A stretch of DNA of 64,000 nt from Amyelois transitella (taxonomy: Eukaryota; Arthropoda; Insecta; Lepidoptera; Pyralidae): NCBI RefSeq assembly GCF_032362555.1, contig NC_083516.1:583001-647000 (forward strand), written 5' to 3'. Below, piece by piece: positions 43,801 to 53,324 of the stretch. How positions within the stretch are numbered: the stretch's first letter is position 1; the number at the start of each line of letters is the position of its first letter. Position numbers and translations under genes: made by a program. The notes under the pieces are model-generated. The model did not search any database and was not told the DNA's origin. It was given only the letters and a program-made list of their open reading frames with translations.

Positions 43801-46359
43801 ATTAAGGACGTCCTGGTAAAGGGTCAGGTCAAAAGTACCCGAAACCGCCGAGCTTGCATGAAGAGAGTTATGAATGTGGATGAAGCGAAGGAAGTATGCA
43901 GAGATCGTGGCAAGTGGAAAGAGGTAGTCTCTGCTACCCCTCCGGGAAAGAGGCGTGATTTTATGTATGTATGTATGTATGCAACTTACCGTGTGGTTGA
44001 AGTTTGTGCTGGCCGTGAACATGGCGAGCTTGCGGAGAAACTCGCCGCACACACAAACACACACGCCGATGTTCGACAGCCAGAACAGCGTCTTTATGCC
44101 TGATGGAAATATGAGAAATTCACGAAATTACAATTGATGCCTCGATGATGATCGATGTCTTTATCTGTTACGACGCAGTCAGAGCCGATAATCTCGAAAA
44201 GACTAGAAGGTCGCGTTCAGCTGCATAGCTTAATGACTCCGATCAACTATTTCTCAACTATGCCTAGACTATGCTTCGACTATACCTCGACTATGTCTCA
44301 ACTATATCTGATTTCAGATTCAGATAGTGACGGAGTTGTACATTTTACGTGCGTGTAAGTGCCTCGAAGTAAGTTCGAGACTTCTTACTCAACGATACTA
44401 TATTTTATAATAAATATTTATAGTATAATTGAACATCCAAGACCCAGGCCAATCAGAGAAAGTTCGTTTTTCATCATGCCCTGTACGGGATTCGAACCTG
44501 GGACCACCGGTGTCACAGACAAGCGTACTACCGCTGCGCCACAGAAGCCGTCTATAAACATAGTTTTGCACTTTGGCCAAAGATTTAAGTCTACATCAAT
44601 CAATCAATCAATTTATTGTCAAACATAGGGACAAAGATACAGTTGTTGAATAATAATACATATCATACTTACCTACCCCTCCGGGAAAGAGGCGTGATTT
44701 TATGTATGTACGTATGTATCATACTTACCAGGACACAAGTAATATTCAACACCAAACTCGATCCAACTGGCCACAGCAGCAATCCAGTACTGCACGCTAT
44801 GATTCAGTATGAATGAATCCACAGACAAGGTCCGCGGGTTCGTCAGAGCCACGGTCATGAACTCTGAGAAGTGGAACCCCGAGAAGACCATGAGGTAGCG
44901 GCCGAAGATCCGCCAGCCGTCTTCGAATGTCGCCAGGTGGATCCCGGTAGCGAAGATAGTGCCGAGAAAGGTGGAACGGACTGATACCTGCAATGGAATT
45001 TGGAATTCTTATTTCTATCTCTCTCTAACTTGGGATTGTAGACAATGGGCTAGCAACCTGTCACTATTTGAATCTCAATTCTATCTGGAAGCCATACAGC
45101 TAAATTTGCCTGTCAGTCTTTTCAAAACTGCTGGCTCTGTCCACCCCACAAGGGATATAGACGTGATTATATGAATGAATGAAAATGAGACCTAGCTGAG
45201 AAAATAAAATATAATTGATTTGAATATAAGTTTTTGTGGAGTTCAACACAATATCCATTTTTTGGGGTTAACAAATATTCATACTTTTCCTACATAATCC
45301 AAACAAGGAGTAAAATCATCTAAAGAATTACTAAATTCAATCGAGATTTTAATTTTTTAATTTATTTATAAGGTTTATAATGGGAAATGTTTTGTGAAAG
45401 AGTATGTATTTTTTTTACTATATTAGAAACAAAAATTAAATTTCATATCTAAGGAAAAGTAAAAAAAAAAATACATATATACATACATAAAATCACACCC
45501 CTTTCCTGGAGGGGTAGGCAGAGACTACATCTTTCCACTTGCCACAAAAAAAATGTGCAAGTGAAATCATACAAGATTTAGAGAGTCCCAAGTCATACAA
45601 GTACAAAATATTTTTTTTATTAAATGTATGTTGAGTTAAAGAATTGTGTTATTTTCTACTCAACAATACTATATTAAAAAAAAGGTTGCAAACACTTGAT
45701 TTTCCTCATGATATGACTAGGTATCAAACTGGAACTGGTGGTTTAGAGGCAGGATCACTATCCTGCTCCAAACATGCCATTAAAAAAACCCAAGTTCCAA
45801 CTAAAATCTTAGTTCAGTTATGATTCAGCCAACTATTTTTTATGTTGTTGATTTTGGAAAAGTTTTATGATAAATAATATGAAAAACTGAATTTTATATA
45901 AAAAAAAATTGGAATAATTATATAATATGTATGGAAAGACCGTATAAAGTGGAAAGTTTAAATCTCTACCCACTCCTCTGGGTAAAGGGTGTGATTTCAT
46001 GTTTGTTTCCATGTTAAAAAATTCTTTAAAATCTGTTAATATTTGCTGGTTTATGGCATCGTGCCTAATAGCCCAAATAACAGATTTTTCGGAATAGTAA
46101 CTTGAAATTCTAATGAAAGAAAACAATAAAAACAGGTGTTTACCTCATACAAGAACCCTTTGAAGCAATACCGTAAAATGAAATTAAATAAACAGAAATA
46201 AAGGGCTGGACCCCAGTATTTCAATGCCCAGAGCTCTGCAGAGAAGCCCAACGCATTGCCGGAGAAGAATGAGGCGGAAAATATGGAAACTGATAGAAGA
46301 AAACACACTAGTGCTTGCCTCCCAGCAGGGCACACATTTCTCAGTGACGGCGTATCCAT
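37878..46359 (-). CDS. ste14: Protein-S-isoprenylcysteine O-methyltransferase (ICMT/ste14)
   Basis: The six coding exons are 46359-46144, 44987-44729, 44099-43990, 40701-40594, 39153-39009 and 37951-37878. All have GT-AG borders and the phases match; total 303 residues. The enzyme uses S-adenosylmethionine to methylate the prenylated C-terminal cysteine of CAAX proteins in the ER membrane. The sequence is strongly hydrophobic throughout, as expected for a multi-pass protein. Family motifs: LSVDSFILNHS in exon 2, GEFLRKLAMFTASTNFNH in exon 3, RHPSYVGWFYWSVGTQ (216-231) in exon 4, and FFRERVFAEE plus YREYQKKVPTG in exon 5. The last exon adds LPFIKG and a short polar tail. The start is the ATG at 46359; the longer frame to 46413 begins with TTG. 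Three introns carry RTE insertions at their edges (see 39163, 43795, 44675). Exon 3 encodes an odd CVCVC from a GT-rich stretch. Confidence 0.95.
38001..38176 (+). mobile_element. tRNA-derived SINE family T, forward copy
   Basis: Head with A box tggcgcagcggtagtacg and B box ggttcgtatcccgg, then the tggcctgggtctt body. It stops before the usual tail. It starts 50 bases before the last ICMT exon on the opposite strand. Confidence 0.85.
38401..38475 (+). mobile_element. SINE family V fragment
   Basis: Forward: accatgatccaacatggg, cccctgcaaaggttgcgg and aggtcaggcagg. Confidence 0.62.
38510..38732 (-). mobile_element. tRNA-derived SINE family T, near full length
   Basis: Reverse copy with intact boxes (cgggattcgaacccggg, ctaccgctgcgccacag). 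Confidence 0.86.
38838..38935 (+). mobile_element. SINE family V 3' fragment
   Basis: Forward: aaaaacctgactcaccc, aatcatggatc and tctccagagacgtgagg. Confidence 0.58.
39163..39330 (+). mobile_element. RTE LINE 3' fragment at the ICMT exon 5 acceptor
   Basis: Opposite to the gene. Contains cccgaaaccgccgagcttg to aagaggcgtggttttatg and a tatg tail. It is flanked by an 11-base duplication, acctgattggt, at 39152-39162 and 39331-39341. The left copy includes the last two exon bases and the AG acceptor of ICMT exon 5, so the 3' splice site occurs twice, 178 bases apart. Confidence 0.88.
39397..39579 (+). mobile_element. SINE family A, 5'-truncated
   Basis: Forward, taagggataggcttataaac to gattacaagtacgtatg, in ICMT intron 4. 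Confidence 0.8.
40142..40252 (-). mobile_element. SINE family A, head half, diverged
   Basis: Reverse: agtcgccttttacgacatcc, agtggtcctattc and ggtaccacacggcac. Confidence 0.7.
40295..40568 (-). mobile_element. Non-autonomous Helitron
   Basis: Reverse copy between host A (40294) and host T (40569); it ends 25 bases from ICMT exon 4. Confidence 0.85.
40720..40981 (-). mobile_element. SINE family A, full length
   Basis: Reverse copy with four tatg units. It lies 18 bases from the acceptor side of ICMT exon 4 (ends 40701). Similar A+T-rich flanks (taataatata) suggest a target duplication. Confidence 0.86.
41130..41196 (-). mobile_element. SINE family A tail fragment
   Basis: Reverse: acatacatataattacgtc, cttgcggggtagacagagcc and cagtcttgaaaa. 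Confidence 0.78.
41330..41480 (-). mobile_element. LINE 3' UTR fragment (second hairpin-tail family)
   Basis: Reverse copy: cacttaataattgtcatatc, ctgccgcttcacaagcg, gaagaagcgg and ctgcagcatt. Confidence 0.72.
41619..41871 (+). mobile_element. SINE family A, full length
   Basis: Forward copy with the intact head hairpin at 41619-41639 and a decayed tail (gacttgaccatatg). Confidence 0.86.
42598..42962 (+). mobile_element. tRNA-headed SINE family V, longest copy
   Basis: Head with A box (cgtggtcgaatcggtaagg) and B box (ggttcaaatccc), a middle part with gatgctcttacggtgaagg, and a 3' body with ctgcaaaggttgcggagg and ccagaaaaggtgagg. The ends of the head do not pair as an acceptor stem, so it is not a working tRNA gene. 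Confidence 0.78.
43229..43430 (-). mobile_element. tRNA-derived SINE family T, mutated boxes
   Basis: Reverse copy; the B box is changed (ggaatgcgaacctgg) and the A box carries cgcgcttcgg, so it is probably silent. Confidence 0.78.
43495..43750 (-). mobile_element. Non-autonomous Helitron
   Basis: Reverse copy with host A before and host T after; the hairpin end is shortened (ctagcgtgccccttcgtcc). Confidence 0.8.
43795..43977 (+). mobile_element. RTE LINE 3' fragment at the ICMT exon 3 donor
   Basis: Opposite to the gene. It includes about 45 C-terminal codons and ends gcgtgattttatg with five tatg units. A 12-base duplication, tatgcaacttac, lies at 43783-43794 and 43978-43989. The right copy is exactly the first 12 intron bases next to ICMT exon 3, so a second GTAAGT donor stands at the far side of the insert. 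Confidence 0.92.
44145..44337 (-). mobile_element. SINE family A, old copy with internal repeat expansion
   Basis: Reverse, diverged (gacgcagtcagagccg, ggtcgcgttcagctgc, attcagatagtgac), interrupted by short repeats at 44248-44310. Confidence 0.62.
44248..44310 (+). repeat. Degenerate tandem repeat, about 12-base unit
   Basis: Five or so units of the type tcaactatgcct / tcgactatgtct inside an old SINE. Confidence 0.75.
44360..44552 (-). mobile_element. tRNA-derived SINE family T
   Basis: Reverse copy with a usable B box (gggattcgaacctgg) and A box (ctaccgctgcgccac), tail truncated. Confidence 0.82.
44675..44716 (+). mobile_element. Very short RTE LINE tail at the ICMT exon 2 donor
   Basis: Only about 42 bases of the RTE end (tacccctccgggaaagagg, cgtgattttatg and tatg units), opposite to the gene. 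It is flanked by a 13-base duplication, tatcatacttacc, at 44662-44674 and 44717-44729. The right copy is the first 12 intron bases plus one base of ICMT exon 2, so the GTAAGT donor is duplicated. Confidence 0.9.
45027..45180 (+). mobile_element. SINE family A, 5'-truncated
   Basis: Forward: gggctagcaacctgtcac to gacgtgattatatgaatg, in ICMT intron 1. Confidence 0.75.
45469..45546 (-). mobile_element. RTE LINE tail fragment
   Basis: Reverse: acatacataaaatcacacc, ggaggggtaggcagagac and ccacttgccac. Confidence 0.78.
45930..46004 (+). mobile_element. RTE LINE tail relic
   Basis: Forward, diverged: aagtggaaagtttaaatctc, actcctctgggtaaagg and gtgatttcatg. Confidence 0.55.
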
Positions 46360-47711
46360 TTTAAATTTTAGATATGTATTTTTTTGCTCAAAAGCGCGTC
46401 TGCTATCCGCCAAGAGTAAAATACATTCTGGGATTGTGAATTAAAGTAAAATAGGATAAAATCACAACAAAAACATTTAGATTCTCATTTACATTAGTCA
46501 GTCATATTTTGATGACATTGACATCACAACTGACACTAGTGATATTAACAATGACATTTCATTCACTGTCAATTTTTTTACAAAAGTGCGACATTGTTAT
46601 TTATTTATTGTATGGGTAATACTGTATTTTCTAATTGGTAAGTAAGTAAGTAAGAAAGTAAATGCTTTATTGTTCACAAAAGGAGTACATTACAAATAAA
46701 AACAGTACAGTACAAAGGCGGGCTTATCCCTAAGTGGGATCTCTTCCAGCCAACCTGACAGTAAGAGGATCATAAACAAAATTGAGGCAAGGGTGAACAA
46801 CAGTTCTTTTACTAGAGTTATCCTTAAGACACAACAATTATATACGTAAAATACAAATAAATAAATAAAGAAATTGGTATTATTTGTTGTTATAACGTAA
46901 CACATAATTTACAGATACAACCTGCCAGCGGAAGTTTAGTAATACCTTTAGCACCTTTTAAGTACAGAACCCTAAAAATTTGCATGATTTTGACAATTCT
47001 TTTGGTGACAATGACAACCGTCAGACGGACAATGACTCAGGTAACTGATAGCCAAAAACGTGTTGACAGCAAATTGACAGCTAAAAAGGAAAAAAAAGTG
47101 GCAGTGCAGTGTGTTTTTGTTGTTTACTTTGGTTTGATAAATTAAACAATATATTTTGGAAGGAAAATAGTATGTAACTGTTCTCAATTTATTCGATCTT
47201 TCACATTGTTATTCACATTTTAAAAGTTGTATTTAGCATAAACACGCACTAAATACTATGCTTGGCAACTGCTTTGTTTATTGTTTGATCAATTTTTAAA
47301 GAGGAGTTCGTAAACGAAAACAATCCAAGTAATTTCAAATTCAAGTTTTCACGGTCCGCTGCATTTTTCTCAATATCTAAACAAAACTTTGAATAAACGT
47401 TTTCTTTTCTACTGTTACTTTCGTACAATCAAAAATAACGAGAAAAGTGTTTCTTTCACCGCGGTCAGCATAGAAACCGGCAAAATTTTTATTAACTGAC
47501 GTAATCAGGCCGTGACTACGCTTGATTATCATGCAAGTTGCTTTCAACATTATTAAATTCTGCATTGAATAAGGTTGAGAATCGAAGGTGGTGGCTCTAG
47601 GGTACTTTCATAAGTGCAGTGTAATTTCCTATGTGATGGAAGTGGGTGGTAATTAAGTATTGAGTATCCATCCAGTTAACATTTGGGCGGCGGGTTCGTC
47701 GGTGCTATGAA
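46360..47711. promoter_or_regulatory. Shared upstream region of ICMT and Cp110
   Basis: 1.35 kb between divergent start codons. It has no SINE copies of the common families, in contrast with its surroundings, and the A+T-rich stretches hold no obvious TATA box at a fixed distance. Promoter activity is inferred from position only. Confidence 0.45.
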
Positions 47712-50700
47712 ATGAACGACCCGTGGGACGTGAAGTCAGTGCGACAATCGGGACAGTACATGTCCTGTATGAAGATTAACGGAGTGCCCTTGCTCCCACC
47801 AGTTGTGAGTTCCTGTATTTTATTTCTTTTTAACTAGGTGAAGTCATGCCTGTCTTAATATTGTTAATGCTAAGTTTCTTTACTGGGCATAAACAGCATA
47901 CTTAAGCTTTTCATTATCTTTTTACCCTTATGAGATTTTCCATACATTAAAAATTTTAGTATTACTATTTCAAAACCAGTGAATTTCTAATTTAAACTCT
48001 CATTTTCTATAACTTTGCAGAAAGATGAAGCAAATAAATAACAATGTTGAATAGTCTGAAATTCATTGAAGAATGTATAAAAAATATTGTTTTTATATTT
48101 TTGATTTGTATGCATCAAATTATTGTGAAGTTACCAACAAAGGTGATCTGTTTTCCATAATTATACACTTATCAATTCATTAACAATATACTAAACTCTT
48201 TCCTGTTTCAGTTATCAAAGGAATGCCGAAAAGAGATGCAGTATTATAAACTTCTAGCGAGGGAAGTGGAGAAACGTATTGCTCTGCTACAACCTTTTAC
48301 CCTGGACAGTGACTCGGAAAACAGCGAGGATATGACTGATGCTCCTGATCTTCCAGAGTCTGAATTAGTCTCCCAAGGACCTGTCTGTGAGAAATCGCAA
48401 GAAAAATCAATTAAATCTCCTAGAGATGTATTAGCAACAGTTCAAACAACTATGGTAGAATACAACAATTCAAAAATTGCTCATGGGGAATGTCCAAATC
48501 CCAACTTGATAATGGATTTGACATTTGATCTCATTGGTGCCAATAAAAGCTGTTTGGAGACCAAAGACGGACATCCCTCTGAAACGGAAGTGCCAGAGCG
48601 TGATTACGAATCCCCTAAAAAAATTAAAGAAAAAGAAATGATAACTGATGTAGAGTCGGCACAGAGCAATGTTAAAAATCAACCAACCCTAGAGGCAGTG
48701 AACAGCTTTGTTGATAGTATACTCTGTGATCCATTCCAGCATCACGAAGGACCATCCTCACTCAGTTCCAAAAGCTTCACTGGCTCCCTAAATGACTTAC
48801 ACACAGAAAGCTTGAAGGAGTCTCAAAAAAGTTCAAAGCTTATAAGACAGAGTTCATACACATTGCTTCAACCAAGTCCACAACTTCTTGCCCATCTTGA
48901 GGTGCAATCCTTGAATACGGGAGTTGAGATGACAAGTATATCAATGAGTGAGTCTCTTTCTAATCTCAGCTCACCAAACAAGAAACGAAGGAGTTGGGAT
49001 CTGGAGTCAGCCAAGGTCAAATGGTCATCTATGGCCATGGAACTGAACAAAAAGAATGTGCCCAAACCAAATGGCATTAACAAGAATTTAGGTCCAAAAA
49101 GTGCAGCTTCACCTGCATCTGCCAAAAAGGCTCCATCTCCCCCTAATGCATCTAGGTCTAAATCTGTTGCCCAGGAGAAGCCACGCCGCACTTGTACTCC
49201 TTCAAAAACGATGACTAAATCCGAATCAGCTCAAAAAGTTGGAAAAAGACCATCCAGCCCAATCAGGAATACCACATCTGTCATATTAAACCGCACAAAC
49301 ATCAAAGAACAGAGTTCACCTAAAAATACCTTACAAAAGAAAGATGCCTCATCAAAACCTTCGGAATCCGAGGACCCAGCTACCCGAGTGCGGGAGCTGT
49401 ATGAGAAGATACAGAAGCAACAACAAGCGCAGATGTTAAGTCTAGTTGAAAAGCAGAAACGGGAACAACTGCTCTTACAGCAAGTTTTTGAGGAACAAAA
49501 CAACTTGCTCTTCAAACAACTGAAGACTATTTGCCCCAAATCTCCTATAGAAGCTAAGGAGGCGTGGGTAGACAAGGTCTCAGACAAGGGCCCAGTCAGT
49601 TTAAGCCAGCTGATCAATCAGAATTCTCCAGATGTGTCTTTGAATAGTCCAGTATCATCAACTTTGACCGAAACACGCAATTACATCAACCATTGTGATG
49701 ATGTTCTCAAGAAAAGTAGGGATATAACTGGTAGTTTAAAGAAGCAAGTCTCTAGAAGTCATGGTGCGAAGACCCAATCTCCTCGTAATGGAGATGGGTC
49801 ACAGACAAGGACTCATTCTCCTTCGTTCAGAAATGCATCACGTAAATTAAACTATGATACCAGTGCCACGGATCGAGAGTGCGAACCGCTTCTGACAGAT
49901 CGAACAAGCGATACCTTAGCTGATTTGAATGTCACTTTTCCTTCGGATTACAGTGATGAGGCTATTCCTCACCATGGCAGCATGCATTCTTCTAGTAGAG
50001 AGCCGATGGCTCGTGCGAGCCCGGTACCTAATTCTCATGGTTTGAGCAATCAGCATATTGATGCTGCTATCCGAAGTATGGAGGAGTCGCTTTACAAATC
50101 GTTGAACACCAGTCGGCAGATGAGAGCGCAAATGTCCAGTAATCCGCCTACAGCCAAAGAGGTTAGTGAAAAAATTTAATTTCTTTTATAATTAATGTTA
50201 TAACTAACTAATGGTTACATTAGTGTGGTGTACGCGTAATTTGTGGTACTGAAAAAAATGTTTAAAACATGTAATACCAAAACAAAGTAGGTAATAAAAT
50301 TATCTAAATAAAGCTCAGTTAGAACATGTGCAACTGTCCTTAAAATAATGTTATGTTATTATATATAAATATATATGTATATTCAGGTTTGTGTTGTGTT
50401 AATAATCTGTTTCTTCTGTATAATGTAACCTTTCAAAGCACAGGATTCTTTCTTCTTGGCTTGTACTTTTCTCTCTCTACTGTTTCTCTTGTTCCTACCT
50501 TCCTTTCCTCTCCCTTTACCTTATTCCTACCTGCCTTTTCAATTGTTTCTGCCTGCCTCTCACCTCATTCCCGCCATCCCATTGTTCCTTGCTCTTCCAT
50601 CTCAATGCATACTTCTCACCAATTTTCAAGCTTTCACAAAACCATGTGGGTTCTAGCGGGAGGCGGCGTCAAAAATCGTGGCGTACGCCAAAGGCTACCT

Positions 50701-53324
50701 CGTCCGTCGTCTGATGCGCACAGAGCGCGTTCAGGCCACAGTGCAGACTATCAGAGATGCGCTGTTGTGCGCGCTACAACTGCATCAAGATCGGGCCGGC
50801 ATCCGTGGAGCGGACGTTGACCTGCATAGGCGGCTTATACAGCAGGTTTGGCTGCTTTGCTTTGTGCATGCGCTATGTTCGGTGGTTCGGTCTTCTAGAT
50901 TTGTGTTTGTGACCCATTTTTTATTGTGTTAAAAACTTTTTCAATGATATTTTAGTTTTTTACGATTATTTGTCTATATGTGTTGAAAATATTGTGATTT
51001 TCATGAATTTGTAATTAATTACAATCACTATGGGCTTTTCTTTACCTTCTTTTAAGTACTATTAATAGATTAAGTAGATAGATAGTAAGTAGATTGTGGG
51101 TTTCTTTTTCTGTCTTGCTCTCACTTCATGAAATCCTAATAATTATATATATGGATATTATTATAATTAAATATAATTATATGCGGAACAAATTACACAG
51201 ATTGTGTAAGGCTATTAACAAATTGTTAGGGACAAATTGCTACTGTTAGTTATATCCTAAATCCCGTAACATTGTAAGTAAACCCTGATTAAATAAATAA
51301 ATATATACACGGGGCAAATTACATAGATCGAGTTAGCCTCGTAGTAAGTTCGAGATATGTCGCACGTGATACTAACTCAACGATACTATATTGAATAACA
51401 GTTTGTAATAACATTTAAAATTGCAGATAACAGCCGCATGTTACTCCCTACACGACACCTTCATCACGAGCTCTCCAGAGGACCGCTGTGCCATGATCGC
51501 GGCGGACAGGGGACGGAAGAAGTCTCTGGCGTCTCGTCAGACTCCAGTACAGAGACCTAGGTCGCATCGCAATTCGTGAGTAGTTCAATTTGTTACCGGC
51601 TCACCAGCTCTCCCGAGGACCGGACCAATGCACCATGATCTCGGCGAGACAGGGGACGGAAAGAGACTCTGGCATCTTGCAACTCATGAGCAGTTCAGTT
51701 AAATAAGTTGCTCAACATAATACTGTTGAAACCCAATATTCAACACTTTTTCTTCTCCACAAGCGAATTTTCGAAGGTTTCACTCCTGAGTTACAATACC
51801 TACCTACTAAAATAATTAACATGTTGTTCATGATCCTATTAATACTGGTCCAATCGCAAAATTAACACTGGCGTTGTATGACAGGGACATAATGGCGCAA
51901 AGCCACACCGGTTCGTTCCCGGCGCGCGTCAAGCGTCCGCCGTCCTCGCCAATGACCCAGTCTAATTACGGTAATAGCATTTTAAGTAGGCGAGCTTTTT
52001 TATTATTTTACAGAACGGATTGATTTATTTTTATCGCATCGTATAGATTCATATAAGGATCAGTTCATAACGAGACGAGACGCGGAAATTTTGTGAAACT
52101 ACTAGCTGTGCCCGCGATTTCGTCCGCGTGGAATAGTTATTTGGGCATCATTGAAGCCCTCAAGGATGAATAAATTTTCCCCGTTTTTTTTTCACATTTT
52201 TTCCATTATTTCTTTGCTCCTTATAGTTGCAGCGTGATGTTTTGTAGCCTAAAACTTTCCTCTATAATGGGTTATTCAACGCAAAAAGAATTAATCAATT
52301 CGAACCAGTAGTTCCTGAGATTAGCGCGTTCAAACAAACAAACAAACTCTTCAGCTTTATAATATTTGTATAGATTACATGCAACGATACACATTTCCTT
52401 TCGGTGTGAACTGAACCTTACCTTACACTAAGTTTAGTCTGGGTTATGTACGCTGGCGAATATCATCGTGAGAAAAACTTTAAAACACAAAGGATCATTT
52501 TATATTGTTTTAACGAAGAAATTCGAATACCTAAGCTCGCCTACATTACTATAATTTTGTATGTTGCATCAAGAACAGTGTTGCCTTGCCGCATATAAAT
52601 TGAGGCATGCTCACACAAGTCTTGCCATATTGTTATGTTGCCATATTTGAATTTAGATACTGCTAATGACATTGCTATTTTAGTATATTTGTTGCGATGT
52701 AGTACTCGAATGAAATGATTATTTTTATGTTTTAGTTTAATTATACTCACATTCATGGAATAACTAACACCTAGTATTTTTATGATAATGTTGATAGGTC
52801 GATGTTGTGTTGTATGGTCATGTAGCATGGTTCTATGTAGTAAATCAAACTAACTATAGTAAATCCTAACAGCTAAACGTGGCCATTCATCTTAAAGTCT
52901 TTCAAGACAGAGCCAGCTGTCTTGAAAGACAGCTGGCTCTGTCTCCCCCAAAAGGGATATAGACGTGATAATGTGAATAAATTAACTAACTGACGCTAAG
53001 ACAAAAATGAATGACATAAGTATACAAAGGCACTGTTAGATTTTTTTGCAATAAAATAATATTTGTTATGCGCCTATTCAATAAGGGAATAGTGCATGAC
53101 TTATTGCACTTACATATCTCTTGGATAACGTTATGTTTCTCAAAATCACTACATTATAACACACTTTTATTATGAAGAACTTTGCTGGGAAGGTAAGACT
53201 TTAAAAACAATGTTTTCCTAGTAACAATTATCAATTGCATTCTTTTTTTCTTCCAGAGACGTTTAGCACCGAAAGCATAAACACCACATACATGCCGAGC
53301 CCGCGGCGTCGTCCGTGGCGCTGA
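47712..53324 (+). CDS. Cp110: Centriolar coiled-coil protein of 110 kDa (CP110)
   Basis: The six coding exons are 47712-47804, 48212-50161, 50657-50845, 51427-51575, 51885-51970 and 53257-53324; all borders are GT-AG and phases match, total 844 residues. CP110 caps the distal end of centrioles and restrains their growth and ciliation. Visible: a short N-terminal segment continuing into KECRKEMQYYKLLAREVEKR; a long Ser-rich, poorly structured middle (about 60-410) with many SP sites; a coiled coil (about 421-476, from VRELYEKIQ); and the conserved C-terminal domain in exons 3-5, starting AAYAKG-like VAYAKGYLVRRLMRTERVQ and going on to YSLHDTF. The identification rests on this C-terminal part. 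The large exon 2 alone looks like a 647-codon gene from its own ATG at 48236, but the frame continues upstream to the acceptor at 48212 and joins exon 1 cleanly. Confidence 0.9.
51182..51250 (-). mobile_element. SINE family T tail relic
   Basis: Reverse: gcggaacaaattacacag and gggacaaattgc. Intron 3 of Cp110. Confidence 0.5.
51304..51400 (-). mobile_element. SINE family T tail fragment
   Basis: Reverse: ggggcaaattacatagatcg, gcctcgtagtaagttcgag and ctcaacgatactata. It lies 27 bases from Cp110 exon 4. Confidence 0.7.
52102..52374 (-). mobile_element. Non-autonomous Helitron in Cp110 intron 5
   Basis: Reverse copy, ctagctgtgcccgcgatttc to tttgtataga, between host A (52101) and host T (52375). 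Confidence 0.85.
52864..52975 (+). mobile_element. SINE family A 3' third with fold-back
   Basis: Forward: cagctaaacgtggcc to gggatatagacgtgataatg, with an inverted 18-base segment inserted in the middle (52906-52945). Confidence 0.78.
52906..52945. repeat. Perfect 18-base inverted repeat with 4-base loop
   Basis: Arms 52906-52923 and 52928-52945; the right arm is the normal SINE sequence (ctggctctgtct) and the left arm its inverted copy. Confidence 0.95.

Noticed and set aside
46360-46413. Upstream start for ICMT
   Set aside because: The first codon is TTG, and no ATG lies in frame before the stop upstream.
50353-50820. 155-codon plus-strand frame
   Set aside because: It is out of frame with the conserved Cp110 C-terminal domain encoded by 50657-50845.
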